From Bowmanella denitrificans (lineage in GTDB: Bacteria > Pseudomonadota > Gammaproteobacteria > Enterobacterales > Alteromonadaceae), in contig NZ_PEBU01000002.1 of the NCBI RefSeq assembly GCF_002887595.1, positions 620,001 through 684,000 on the forward strand: a DNA stretch of 64,000 nucleotides, written 5' to 3'. The notes below the pieces were generated by a model. The model saw only the letters and a list, made by a program, of their open reading frames with translations. It was not told the origin of the DNA and ran no database searches. The position numbers were made by a program, and so were the translations under genes. Shown one piece after another: positions 1 through 8,988 of this stretch. The first letter of the stretch is position 1, and the number at the start of each line of letters is the position of its first letter.

Positions 1-493
1 ACTGCAAGTCAGGACCCTCCATCAAATCAAGACAATAGGGCACGGCCGGGAACACGGCGTCCAGGCATTGGCGGATCGCCTTTGGCTTACCGGGCAGGTT
101 GATAATTAATGATTGCCCCCGCAAGCCGGCAGTCTGGCGCGACAAGATAGCCGTCGGCACATATTTCAGGCTTTCCATTCGCATCAGTTCGCCAAAGCCG
201 GGCATCATACGATCGCATACCGCTTCGGTTGCTTCCGGAGTGACATCCCGCTTAGCAGGCCCGGTACCGCCTGTCGTCACCACCAGGGCGCAGCCGTCTG
301 TATCTACCAAGGCTTTCAGCGCCTGTTCAATCAGGGGCTGTTCATCTTCTACCAGACGATACACCGGCTCCCATGTGCTGGTTAAGTAGTCGTTCAGCGT
401 GTCGATAATGGCGGGACCGGACAAGTCTTCGTACTGGCCACGGCTGGCGCGATCGCTGACGGTCAGAATGCCGATTTTGGCAGGTTGTGACAT
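1..493 (-). CDS. mogA: MogA-type molybdopterin adenylyltransferase (3' end cut by window)
   Basis: Molybdenum cofactor biosynthesis: MogA adenylates molybdopterin before molybdate insertion, in the cytoplasm. The visible protein starts MSQPAKIGILTVSDRASRG, has the SDRAS segment and the family signature VVTTGGTGP followed by RDVTPEA near residues 70-85, then a LPGKPKA segment. The ATG at 491-493 has a strong AGGAGG Shine-Dalgarno just upstream. About 164 codons are visible; the usual length is about 180-195, so only a short C-terminus is missing. It fits the molybdoenzyme theme (the YdeP-like oxidoreductase, fdhD, modABC). Family assignment is firm; MogA rather than MoaB is inferred from the motif set. 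Confidence 0.9.
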   Translation of the reverse strand, partial: MSQPAKIGILTVSDRASRGQYEDLSGPAIIDTLNDYLTSTWEPVYRLVEDEQPLIEQALKALVDTDGCALVVTTGGTGPAKRDVTPEATEAVCDRMMPGFGELMRMESLKYVPTAILSRQTAGLRGQSLIINLPGKPKAIRQCLDAVFPAVPYCLDLMEGPDLQ

Positions 494-566
494 AGAGCCT
501 CCTAGAATACATGGGCCGCTAAGCTTACCCATGACGACACGACCTGCCAATAGTCAGCTTGTTATC

Positions 567-1150
567 TTATTTGGCGGACAGCACCATGGATGTGATCTTA
601 TTAGCCAGATGACCACTGGGAAAATCCTCTTCATTGGACAACACCACCACCACATAATCGATGGATTCACTGCGCAATATATAGGTGCTAAAGCCTTCAA
701 TACCGCCGCCATGCTGGTGGAATTGATCGCCATTGACGTTGTAGCTGATGTTCCAGCCAAGGGCATAACCGGCTAAAGCCGGAGTGTACATTTGTTCGGC
801 CGATTGGTCTGAGATTAGCCATCGCTGGCGTAGGGCATTATGCCAGATAAACAAATCTTCTACGGTGGAGGCAGTGCACCAGCGGCATAAGGAACACTCA
901 TATTCAGCATTGGTGCTGGCTTGCCATCACCATACCCTAGCGCAAATTGCTGATTCGGCGCATCATAACCATAGCCACTGTTGTACATACCCAGAGGCCT
1001 GAAAATTTCCTGATCAATAAAGTCGGCATAAGACATACCAGACACCTGCTCGATAACAAAACCTGCAAGTACATAATTTGAGTTGGAGTATTGGTACTGT
1101 GTACCAGGTTGTGCATTTTTCGGCGGCTTCCTGGCCCAAGGGGGCCAATA
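567..1150 (-). pseudogene. Remnant of a class C beta-lactamase-like serine hydrolase
   Basis: Two minus-strand frames together spell the C-terminal half of a beta-lactamase-family (AmpC/EstB-like) serine hydrolase. From about 1140 to 860 the frame has PGTQYQYSNSNY, with the catalytic YxN-type motif, then IFRPLGMYNSGY and PYAAGAL. The frame then stops, and the match resumes one frame away with STVEDLFIWHNAL, ending in HQHGGGIEGF, the KTG-equivalent HxG region, and a stop at 567-569. Two bases sit where a codon is expected at about 865-870, pointing to a small indel. The N-terminal half with the nucleophile SxxK motif is missing upstream, where the YdeP-like gene begins. Inactive remnant; original substrate unknown. 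Confidence 0.8.
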
Positions 1151-1229
1151 CTCGACATGGATTGTTGTGAATATGGCAGCCGCGACGTAAGCTAACCGAG
1201 TGTTTGCCGTTCCCGGTCTGGAATCTGCC

Positions 1230-3554
1230 ATGAGTAACAGTAAAAATATCAAGCCCTACTCGGGCCCGGCGGCGGGCTGGGGTGCACTGAAGAGTGTGAC
1301 TAAGGCTTGGATCAGCAGTGAAAAACCACTGAAAAATCTGCGTGCTATGCTCAGAACCAATCAGGACCAAGGTTTTGACTGCCCGGGCTGTGCCTGGGGA
1401 GAGTCGCCAGATCAGCACAAAATTAAGTTTTGTGAAAACGGCGCCAAGGCGGTCAACTGGGAGTCAAGCGGGCGTTTGGTCACGCCAAGCTTTTTCAGTC
1501 AATACAGCGTCACGCAATTGCGCAAGCACAGCGACTATTGGCTGGAATATCAGGGCCGTATTACCCACCCGATGCGCTATGACGCCCTGACCGATCACTA
1601 TGTAGAAACCAGCTGGGATGAAGCGTTTGCCTTGATTGCCCGACATCTGAATGGCCTGGAGTCGCCCAATCAGGCCGAGTTTTATACTTCGGGCCGCGCC
1701 AGCAATGAAGCGGCCTATTTGTATCAGCTGTTTGTGCGTGCCTTTGGCACCAACAATTTCCCGGATTGCTCCAATATGTGCCACGAAGCCAGTGCCCAGG
1801 GCATGGTCAGCACCATAGGGGTGGGGAAGGGCACGGTGGTGTTTGAGGATTTTGCCAAGGCCGATGCCATTTTTGTAATTGGCCAAAACCCCGGCACGAA
1901 CCACCCGCGCATGCTCGAACCACTGCGCGAAGCGGTAGCACGTGGCGCTCAGGTAGTGTGTTTTAATCCACTGAAAGAACGCGGGTTGCAGCGTTTTCAG
2001 CATCCACAGCATCCTTTTGAGATGCTTAGCAATGGTTCGCAGCCCACCAATACCGCGTATTTTTGCCCGGCACTAGGCGGTGATATGGCGGCCCTGCGCG
2101 GTATGGCCAAATTTTTACTGCAGTGGGAACGCGAAGCCCAGACGCAGGGCCTGGCACCGGTATTTGACCATGACTTTATCCAGGCCCATACCCAGGGACT
2201 GGACGCTTACTTAGCCGAAGTGGACAACACATCCTGGCAGCAGATTGTTGAGCAGTCGGGGCTTGCTAAGGCTGATATTGAGCTGGCGGCCAGCATGTAT
2301 CGACGGGCCGATAAGGTGATTATGTGCTGGGCCATGGGCATTACCCAGCACAAGCATTCCGTTGCCACCGTGCAGGAAATCGTTAATTTGCAATTACTGC
2401 GAGGCAATGTTGGCAAACCTGGGGCGGGATTGTCACCCGTGCGCGGGCACAGCAATGTGCAGGGCGATCGCACTATGGGGATTAATGAAGTACCGCCAGC
2501 CTGGTTTCTGGATGCCATTGAACAGCGTTTTGCCTTTCAGGTACCACGTAGCCGGGGCCATAATACCGTGCAAGCCATACAGGCCATGGAAGGCAAACAG
2601 GCCAAAGTCTTTATTGGCCTTGGCGGTAATTTTGCCCAGGCAACTCCCGATACGCCGCGTACCCATGCAGCATTGCAAAACTGCGAGTTAACCGTACATA
2701 TCAGCACTAAGCTCAATCGGTCACACTTAACTTTGGGCAAAGACGCGTTGATTTTGCCTTGTTTGGGCCGCAGTGAAGAAGATGTGCAGGTCAAAGGCAA
2801 GCAAGGCATTACTGTGGAAGACACCTTTTCCATGGTGCATTTGTCCTATGGGCAGTTGCCGCCTTGTTCAGATGCCCTGCGCTCTGAGCCTGCCATAGTG
2901 GCGGGCATTGCAAAAGCCACGCTAGGCAATCAGCCGGTGGACTGGGATGATCTGATTGCCGATTATGGTCGTATCCGCGAACTGATTGCCGATACCATTC
3001 CCGGCTTTACCGACTTTAATGTCAGGTTGCAACAGCCCGGCGGCTTTTATCTGGGCAATGCTGCGGCACAGCGACGCTGGCGCACTGCCAGTGGTAAGGC
3101 ACAATTTGCCTGCGGCCCATTACCCACACAACTGCTAAATGAAAAGATCCTGGCCAGCGGCGAAAAGCCTGATCTGATCCTGCAAACCCTGCGTTCGCAT
3201 GACCAGTACAACACCACCTTATATGGCCTGGATGATCGCTATCGCGGCGTTTTTGGGCTGCGCGAAGTGCTGTTTGTCAACAAGCTGGATATTCAGCGCC
3301 TGGGTTTTGCCGCCGGTGATAAGGTCGACATTATTTCATTATGGGAAGATGGCCTGGAGCGGCGCATCAGCGGCTTTGAACTGGTGGAATATGACACGCC
3401 TGGCGGACAGGCCGCCGCCTATTATCCCGAAACTAATCCCCTGGTACCGCTGGAAAGCTATGGCGATGGCTCTTATACGCCTACCTCAAAATTTATTGCA
3501 ATCAAACTGGAAAAGGCCAAAGCGGATAAGCAAATCGCCGCAGCCATATTATAA
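1230..3554 (+). CDS. FdhF/YdeP-family molybdopterin oxidoreductase
   Basis: Cytoplasmic molybdopterin-dependent oxidoreductase related to formate dehydrogenase alpha subunits, closest in pattern to E. coli YdeP. The hallmark FDCPGCAWGE at residues 49-58 supplies C51 and C54, with C68 following, for a probable Fe-S centre. The DCSNMCHEAS segment (about 180-188) corresponds to the active-site region; there is no in-frame TGA, so no selenocysteine. Length 774 aa is usual for the family. The ATG at 1230 is preferred over an in-frame alternative 30 nt upstream because the family start follows it (MSNSKNIKPYSGPAAGWG). The convergent fdhD gene next door suits a formate-dehydrogenase-like enzyme. The true substrate of YdeP-type enzymes is uncertain. 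Confidence 0.88.
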   Translation: MSNSKNIKPYSGPAAGWGALKSVTKAWISSEKPLKNLRAMLRTNQDQGFDCPGCAWGESPDQHKIKFCENGAKAVNWESSGRLVTPSFFSQYSVTQLRKHSDYWLEYQGRITHPMRYDALTDHYVETSWDEAFALIARHLNGLESPNQAEFYTSGRASNEAAYLYQLFVRAFGTNNFPDCSNMCHEASAQGMVSTIGVGKGTVVFEDFAKADAIFVIGQNPGTNHPRMLEPLREAVARGAQVVCFNPLKERGLQRFQHPQHPFEMLSNGSQPTNTAYFCPALGGDMAALRGMAKFLLQWEREAQTQGLAPVFDHDFIQAHTQGLDAYLAEVDNTSWQQIVEQSGLAKADIELAASMYRRADKVIMCWAMGITQHKHSVATVQEIVNLQLLRGNVGKPGAGLSPVRGHSNVQGDRTMGINEVPPAWFLDAIEQRFAFQVPRSRGHNTVQAIQAMEGKQAKVFIGLGGNFAQATPDTPRTHAALQNCELTVHISTKLNRSHLTLGKDALILPCLGRSEEDVQVKGKQGITVEDTFSMVHLSYGQLPPCSDALRSEPAIVAGIAKATLGNQPVDWDDLIADYGRIRELIADTIPGFTDFNVRLQQPGGFYLGNAAAQRRWRTASGKAQFACGPLPTQLLNEKILASGEKPDLILQTLRSHDQYNTTLYGLDDRYRGVFGLREVLFVNKLDIQRLGFAAGDKVDIISLWEDGLERRISGFELVEYDTPGGQAAAYYPETNPLVPLESYGDGSYTPTSKFIAIKLEKAKADKQIAAAIL

Positions 3555-3599
3555 GGTAGAGCAGGGCGGTGACAGCTCTCACCTTTCGCCCATCCCACT

Positions 3600-4412
3600 T
3601 TATTTGTCATTTGCTGGACTATACAGCCTGGGCGCACTTTGCCGTGGCAGATGCAGCAGATTCAGGTTGTAACGCCTCGCCCAATCTACGCTTAAGGCCG
3701 TAGGGGCTGCTAAGGTAACCAGGGTGCCAACCTTAGCACGCACGGCCTTCTGCACCAGCTCCAGGCTGCCGCGACTGGTGAGCACCACCATGCCGGTATG
3801 CGGATTAAGCTGTTTGCTCAGTAGTGCGCCAATTAATTTATCCAGGGCGTTGTGCCGACCAATATCTTCACGGCACAGCTGAATATGTCCATCGCTATCT
3901 AAATAGAGTGCTGCATGCATAGCGCCGCTGCTACGGGCTTGTTGCTGCACTGCGGTGATTTTGCTGCGCAGGGCCAGAAACAGTTCCGGAGCCGGTAAAG
4001 GTGCCGGTGTCAGTGGATTTAAGGCTGGCAAAGCTTGCTCAAGGGCTGCCACGCCGCAGATACCACAGCTGCTGGTGCCAGCCAGTTGCCTGCGGCTTTG
4101 CTTAAGAGTCCACAGCGCTTTATTGCTTAAGGTAACATCTGCCAGGCAGGCCCCATCCGATTCGCTAACAACCATGTCGTGAATCTGTGTGGCGACATCA
4201 ATAATGCCATTACTCAGGCTAAAACCCAGTACAAAATCCTCTACATCGCCGGGTGATACCATCATCACCGCATGGCTGATGCCGTTATAGCTAATGGCCA
4301 GGGCGGTTTCTGCAGCGAGGGGAAACTGCCCGGTATTTTGATTGTCGCTAACCTCCTGGTATTGATAGCACTCAGGCTGTTGCGAGGTATTGGTATGATC
4401 CTGCGCTGACAT
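3600..4412 (-). CDS. fdhD: FdhD sulfur carrier / formate dehydrogenase accessory protein
   Basis: FdhD takes sulfur from the cysteine desulfurase IscS and sulfurates the molybdenum cofactor of formate dehydrogenase before insertion. At 270 aa it has the family length. The essential CxxC is seen as SSCGICG (C116, C119), and the C-terminal half has the DIGRHNALDKLIG segment and SRGSLELVQKA. It is convergent with the YdeP-like oxidoreductase, 45 nt apart, which supports a functional pair. The start at 4412 has a GAGTGAGAT stretch just upstream. Confident assignment. Confidence 0.95.
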   Translation of the reverse strand: MSAQDHTNTSQQPECYQYQEVSDNQNTGQFPLAAETALAISYNGISHAVMMVSPGDVEDFVLGFSLSNGIIDVATQIHDMVVSESDGACLADVTLSNKALWTLKQSRRQLAGTSSCGICGVAALEQALPALNPLTPAPLPAPELFLALRSKITAVQQQARSSGAMHAALYLDSDGHIQLCREDIGRHNALDKLIGALLSKQLNPHTGMVVLTSRGSLELVQKAVRAKVGTLVTLAAPTALSVDWARRYNLNLLHLPRQSAPRLYSPANDK

Positions 4413-4498
4413 ATCTCACTCAAAATTCTGGCGGTTAAGCCATAAGCTGGAAAAAGATTAACATGTCACAGCTTGGCATATCTCGGCGTATTCTCATA

Positions 4499-5239
4499 TT
4501 ACTCCTTAGTCTTTGCTGTTAGCCTGTCCAGAACCTCAACGAGGTAGTCGGTAGATGCAGGAGCGAAGTCGAATCCGTCGGCGGATTTTGATTTCATCAC
4601 ATTTGACACAATGCCCACTAATTGCATGTATTCGTCAACAACCGGACTGCCACTTAACCCTCTTAGTTTAGTTGGCTCCATGTTGGCCATTTTTACGCGT
4701 AAGTTATTGTTTTCCTTGTTAAGAAATTCGCCAGTGTAGGTGTTTTGCAAGCAACTGGCTTGATTTAAATAAGTGCAGCCGACCGCGGTCAGCATTTCCC
4801 CCGCAGCAATTGGCGTACGGCGAAGTAACAAGGGCGTTAAGAACGTTGGCTGCTGAGGCATTTCGAAAACCAACCAGTCTTTTTCCAACACTGCCATATC
4901 CAGCTTTTCGCTGGGGTCTTCATTGAGTAGTTTGCCCAGTATAATGGGGGCATGGTCAGCGTTGTTGGCACTGATTTGCCATTGAGCAATATGATCTTTT
5001 ATTGACACACTTTGCATGTCGGGGACATTTGCTTCCAGCAATACATGTTTAACTGTTAGTGCGTAGACTTTATCTCGGTATTGAAGCAAGAACGCGTTGC
5101 CGATAAATGCATGGTTGGATTTAGCATTGTGGAAGGTTAATTGGTTGACTCCTGACAGTTGCTGAGCATAGGCAAGCACCGGGATAAAGAGTAATAGGGT
5201 AAACAACCCCAATGTGACGGAAGGCTGATAATATTTCAC
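4499..5239 (-). CDS. Secreted trypsin-like serine protease domain protein
   Basis: Predicted exported protein with a trypsin-like fold. An N-terminal signal peptide (hydrophobic residues 9-23, then AYAQQ) precedes a compact domain. The putative catalytic triad is H65 (LTVKHVL), D114 (KLDMAVL) and S198 in GLSGSPVV, the classic GxSGSP nucleophile motif. Length is 246 aa with no PDZ domain. The start is a GTG at 5237-5239 with GGAGATAC upstream. It stands alone, divergent from the AraC-type regulator. Substrate unknown; it could be a stand-alone periplasmic protease or a non-catalytic relative. Confidence 0.7.
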   Translation of the reverse strand: MKYYQPSVTLGLFTLLLFIPVLAYAQQLSGVNQLTFHNAKSNHAFIGNAFLLQYRDKVYALTVKHVLLEANVPDMQSVSIKDHIAQWQISANNADHAPIILGKLLNEDPSEKLDMAVLEKDWLVFEMPQQPTFLTPLLLRRTPIAAGEMLTAVGCTYLNQASCLQNTYTGEFLNKENNNLRVKMANMEPTKLRGLSGSPVVDEYMQLVGIVSNVMKSKSADGFDFAPASTDYLVEVLDRLTAKTKE

Positions 5240-5363
5240 TGTATCTCCATGCGTAGCTGTTTTGGTTTAACACAACCTACCGATTGGTGGCCCACATTGT
5301 GTTAACTTAACCTGAGATTTACAGCAACTTAGAAACGATTACTTACACTGTCACCAGACGTGC

Positions 5364-6563
5364 ATGATGGATTTCGCAATGAATCACACCTTATTGGGGC
5401 TCATTTATTTTATGGCCTTTAGTCACAGCTTGATGTTGGCCATTTCCCTGTGGCATAGGTCCGCTAAACAGAGCTCTGGTCGTTGGCTGGCATTATTAAC
5501 CTTAATTGTCAGTTATAAGTTGTTCGAAGGCGGCGCACTTTATACCGGGTTGTATCCGTTTCTGGCCCATAGCATGGATTTATTGCCAGGCGAAATACTG
5601 GTGATTGGGCCGCTGTTATATATCTATAGCATCGTAGTGGTGGGTAAAAGACCGGCCAGGAGCGCGCTGTTAAGTTGTCATTTTATTCCCGCCTTGGCCA
5701 TCTGGCTGTTTAATTCACCCGCGGTATTTCGTGGTACTGATGCGAAAATTGCGATGTGGGAAACGGTAGCGACATCTTCCGGAGGAGCACCCCTGCCAAT
5801 ATACCTGGTGATATTATTGTTGGGCATGAAAGTACATCTGAGTGTGTATTTATACTTGAGCTGGCGTGAAATACGTTTATTCGAACACGCTTCAGCTAAT
5901 CTGCGTTCTGACAATAGTCAGCAGGTTTTAGCCAATATCAAAAGCCTGATTGCGGCCTTTTTTGTGTTAGAAATGCTATGGGCAGGGCTGTTTATCGGGC
6001 AGCAGTACTTTGGCCTGGATAGTTTGACCAAAGTCGGTGAAATCTGGTTATTGTTAGTCGCTGCATTGATGTTAGGCATTGGCTATATCGGGCTGCAAAG
6101 ACCAGATCTTATTTTCACCAAGGAAGAATACACACTGGCCCAATCACGGGCTGACAGTAATACGCAGGACAAGACAGACAATATTAAGTATTTTCACTCA
6201 GCACTGCCGATGGAAACGGCTGAACTTTTAGCTAAGGAGCTGGAACATCATATACAGGCTAAACAACTATATCTGGACGAAAAATTGAGCCTGACAGACC
6301 TGGCCAAGGCGACTGGCATTAAAGCCCATACGCTGTCGCAGGTGATTAATCTGACCATGAAAACCAGCTTTTATAAGCTGATTAATACCTACAGAATTCA
6401 GCACGCGATAGAATTAATCGACAATCCTGCCATGAACTGGACCCTGGAGCGAATCGCATACGAGTCTGGTTTCACTAATAGGGTGACGTTCAGTAAAGCC
6501 TTTAAAGAAGTTATGCAATGTACGCCGTCTGCGTACAAGAAAGAAAAAGTCAGAGTCTCATAA
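5364..6563 (+). CDS. Membrane-anchored AraC-family transcriptional regulator
   Basis: The N-terminal ~240 residues hold about seven hydrophobic segments. The C-terminus is an AraC-type double helix-turn-helix: LSLTDLAKATGIKAHTLSQV forms the first HTH, and RIAYESGFTNRVTFSKAFKEV with TPSAYKK the second. This architecture is common for AraC regulators in Alteromonadales and Bacteroidetes. It lies tail-to-tail with the xanthine-dehydrogenase-type gene, which it might control. Start codon is uncertain: ATG at 5364, 5367 or 5379; none has a strong ribosome-binding site. The ligand is unknown. Confidence 0.8.
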   Translation: MMDFAMNHTLLGLIYFMAFSHSLMLAISLWHRSAKQSSGRWLALLTLIVSYKLFEGGALYTGLYPFLAHSMDLLPGEILVIGPLLYIYSIVVVGKRPARSALLSCHFIPALAIWLFNSPAVFRGTDAKIAMWETVATSSGGAPLPIYLVILLLGMKVHLSVYLYLSWREIRLFEHASANLRSDNSQQVLANIKSLIAAFFVLEMLWAGLFIGQQYFGLDSLTKVGEIWLLLVAALMLGIGYIGLQRPDLIFTKEEYTLAQSRADSNTQDKTDNIKYFHSALPMETAELLAKELEHHIQAKQLYLDEKLSLTDLAKATGIKAHTLSQVINLTMKTSFYKLINTYRIQHAIELIDNPAMNWTLERIAYESGFTNRVTFSKAFKEVMQCTPSAYKKEKVRVS

Positions 6564-6598
6564 CGTAAGTACTATTACCGCTGGCGCACAAGTTGCGG

Positions 6599-8812
6599 TT
6601 AGTTAAAAACAGTGGCGCTTAGTGGCAGCTGTCTGACACGAATTCCGGTTAGGTTAAATACAGCGTTCAATACTGCCGGTGCCGTATCTGGTACGGCGGC
6701 TTCTCCCACTCGGTTTGGTGGTCGATGGCTGTTAACCAGTTGAATATCAATCACCGGTGTTTCGGCCAGGCGCAGCACTGGATAGTCATGGAAATTAGAC
6801 TGCACTACCGCGCCATTTTGCACCGAAATCGCCGGGTTCAGCACAGCAGATAAAGCCCAGATGATAGAGCCTTCTATTTGTGCGTGTACCAGCTGCGGGT
6901 TTACAACCTTGCCACAATCAAACAGGCAAACCACTTTGTCGACTTTGATCCCTTTATTGCTTTGGCTGACAAAAGCCATTTGACAGACGTAGGTGCCATA
7001 GAAGTAGCTTAAAGACAGCCCTTTACCTTGATTGGGCTGCATTGTCCGATTCCATTCCTGATTGTCAGAAGCCAGATTAAGCATTGCTAAGAGACCCGCT
7101 TGCACCTCGTTTCTTTTTCTTACCGCCTCAGGCTTGAGTTTTTCACCCTGAAAGTGAGCTGCCTGCTGAGATAGCCACTGCCGCCTGATGGCAATAGGAT
7201 CGACGCCTAACTTGTCCGCCACCTCATCGATAAAACACTCTCGCGCCAGGCCTTGTGGATGCGCATCTACACTGCGCCAAGAGCCGGGCAGAAGCACCAG
7301 ACTGTCACTTTCTGCATGCCGACAACGCCGATGGATGGTAGCGCCTGCGTAGTAATCCAACATATTGTTACGCGCCAACCAGCCGTAGTTATTGCCACTC
7401 CTGGTCAGACAATCCCAGGCAACCGGGTTGTTTTTTGCATCTAAAACCAACCTGTGTTGATCAAAACGGGCCAGGTGATAACGTCCATGGCGCATGCAGT
7501 CTTCACGACGCCATGTGACCTTCACCGGTTTTCTTATTTGAATTGCCAGATAGGCCGCTTCGGCAATGAAATCAAAGAAATAGCGCCGACCAAAACCACC
7601 ACCTGAGCGCATAGAATGAATTTTTATGTTACTAACAGCGACTCCTGTCACTTCTGCCACATAGTAAAGAGCCAGGGTAGGGGACTGACTTCCGGCCCAC
7701 AGTGACAGTGTTTTACCGTCATACTTTGCCACGGCACTTAACGGCTCAATATGGGCGTTTTCCTGGTAAGGATTAAAATATTGGCTTTCAAAAAGCGACG
7801 TCGGCGTAGCCTTCGCTATTTCCTTGTCGACATCACCGGATGACACCACGTCGCGAATGCGCTCTTGCGGTATTGATAGCAAAGCGTCTTTTATTGACTG
7901 ATCGTCCTGTCCTGTATAACGACTTTCACCCCATGCTGTTTTAAGTAAACGACGACCTTGCAAAGCGTGCCAGGTAGAAACGGCTATCACCGCCACGCCG
8001 CTTTTGGTGCCGCGGTATTTTTCCTGCCACTGGTTACTCTCGTCGGTTTTGTATGGAAATGCCGGCAACACAATGGTTTCCAGCACGCCGTTAAGTTCCC
8101 GGCATAGTTGGTCGTCTACAGATACCAGCCTGGCATCTGTTGTCGGGCTGCGCTCTATACTGGCGTGCACCATGCCTTCTAAAGCAACATCAATGGCATA
8201 TTCTTGCTGGCCAGTCACAATATCCTGATTTTCCAGGATAGAAACGGGGGCACCAATGAGCGTGAGATCTTTGTCGGATTTAAATGCGGCATTGGTTGGC
8301 AGCGGCCGACCAATAACACCTCGAAACAACGCACTAAAAGCAATGGCTTGCGAAGTAGCAAGCCGATGGACTTTGCCCTGGGAGACAAAACAGTCTTCAG
8401 GTGAACAGCGCCATATATCGCATGCACATTCGATAAAAACGTGCCGCACATTGGCTGCAGCCTGACGAAGCGGAAGATACGCAGCCAGCATACCGTTACT
8501 ACCTGCAGAGGATTCTAATGAGTGCTCAATGGGCATCTCAGTGTTTAGAGGAGGGCGTTCAATAATCAAACGTTGCCAATCTGCCCCTAATTCATCGCAA
8601 GCAACCATGGCCAGCCCGGTCGAAATTCCCTGTCCCATTTCAGGTTTAGTGTCCCGATAAGTAATGGAACCATCCATGTTTAAGCGAAAATACGCGTCAA
8701 ACTGATGATCAGCACCTGTCTCCTGGCTACAGGTTGGCAGAGTAACTGCAAATAGCAGCCCACCTCCTGACACCAGGCTTAGCTTAACAAACTGTCGTCT
8801 GCTTATTTCCAT
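6599..8812 (-). CDS. Orphan xanthine dehydrogenase-family molybdopterin-binding large subunit
   Basis: Large (beta, molybdenum-binding) subunit of the isoquinoline 1-oxidoreductase / aldehyde dehydrogenase type, 737 aa. It starts with a twin-arginine-like signal (SRRQFVKLSLVSGGG), so a periplasmic location is likely. It has the cofactor-loop motif GGGFGRR, and GSWRSVDAHPQG where the family has a G-x-W-R-x-V/P region. The ATG at 8812 is chosen because GAGG lies six bases upstream and the Tat motif follows at once. Unusually, no [2Fe-2S] small subunit or c-type cytochrome gene is adjacent; the only small subunit in the window is at 24915-25385. Substrate unknown. Confidence 0.85.
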   Translation of the reverse strand: MEISRRQFVKLSLVSGGGLLFAVTLPTCSQETGADHQFDAYFRLNMDGSITYRDTKPEMGQGISTGLAMVACDELGADWQRLIIERPPLNTEMPIEHSLESSAGSNGMLAAYLPLRQAAANVRHVFIECACDIWRCSPEDCFVSQGKVHRLATSQAIAFSALFRGVIGRPLPTNAAFKSDKDLTLIGAPVSILENQDIVTGQQEYAIDVALEGMVHASIERSPTTDARLVSVDDQLCRELNGVLETIVLPAFPYKTDESNQWQEKYRGTKSGVAVIAVSTWHALQGRRLLKTAWGESRYTGQDDQSIKDALLSIPQERIRDVVSSGDVDKEIAKATPTSLFESQYFNPYQENAHIEPLSAVAKYDGKTLSLWAGSQSPTLALYYVAEVTGVAVSNIKIHSMRSGGGFGRRYFFDFIAEAAYLAIQIRKPVKVTWRREDCMRHGRYHLARFDQHRLVLDAKNNPVAWDCLTRSGNNYGWLARNNMLDYYAGATIHRRCRHAESDSLVLLPGSWRSVDAHPQGLARECFIDEVADKLGVDPIAIRRQWLSQQAAHFQGEKLKPEAVRKRNEVQAGLLAMLNLASDNQEWNRTMQPNQGKGLSLSYFYGTYVCQMAFVSQSNKGIKVDKVVCLFDCGKVVNPQLVHAQIEGSIIWALSAVLNPAISVQNGAVVQSNFHDYPVLRLAETPVIDIQLVNSHRPPNRVGEAAVPDTAPAVLNAVFNLTGIRVRQLPLSATVFN

Positions 8813-8860
8813 AGGGCCTCTTTGATGCTTGCTGAACCGAACCTTCCTAAAGGCAACGTG

Positions 8861-8878
8861 ATTGATCATTTAATCAAT
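8861..8878. promoter_or_regulatory. Inverted repeat upstream of the orphan molybdoenzyme gene
   Basis: ATTGAT-CATTTA-ATCAAT is a perfect 6-bp inverted repeat with a 6-base spacer, centred about 57 bases before the ATG of the molybdoenzyme gene. Its spacing does not match FNR (which needs four bases). It is a candidate operator for an unknown regulator, perhaps the adjacent AraC-type protein. Confidence 0.4.
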
Positions 8879-8976
8879 GATGCAAAGCTCCACGGAGGTT
8901 TACATATTCAAAGGTTCTTAATGTAGCTGAGCAACGCGCGGTATAAGTCAGTACTCTTCGCGCGGATATCTTAAGC

Positions 8977-8988
8977 GTGACATGTCAC
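8977..8988. promoter_or_regulatory. GTGACATGTCAC palindrome (matS-like)
   Basis: Perfect 12-bp palindrome GTGACATGTCAC. The identical sequence recurs at 11108-11119, and a one-base variant lies at 11037-11048, next to the start of the MatP-like gene. The arms GTGAC/GTCAC are those of the E. coli matS consensus (GTGAC-RNY-GTCAC), but the spacer is two bases rather than three. Confidence 0.5.

Noticed and set aside
1230-3554. Selenocysteine formate dehydrogenase
   Set aside because: The active-site region is read with cysteines and no in-frame TGA is present.
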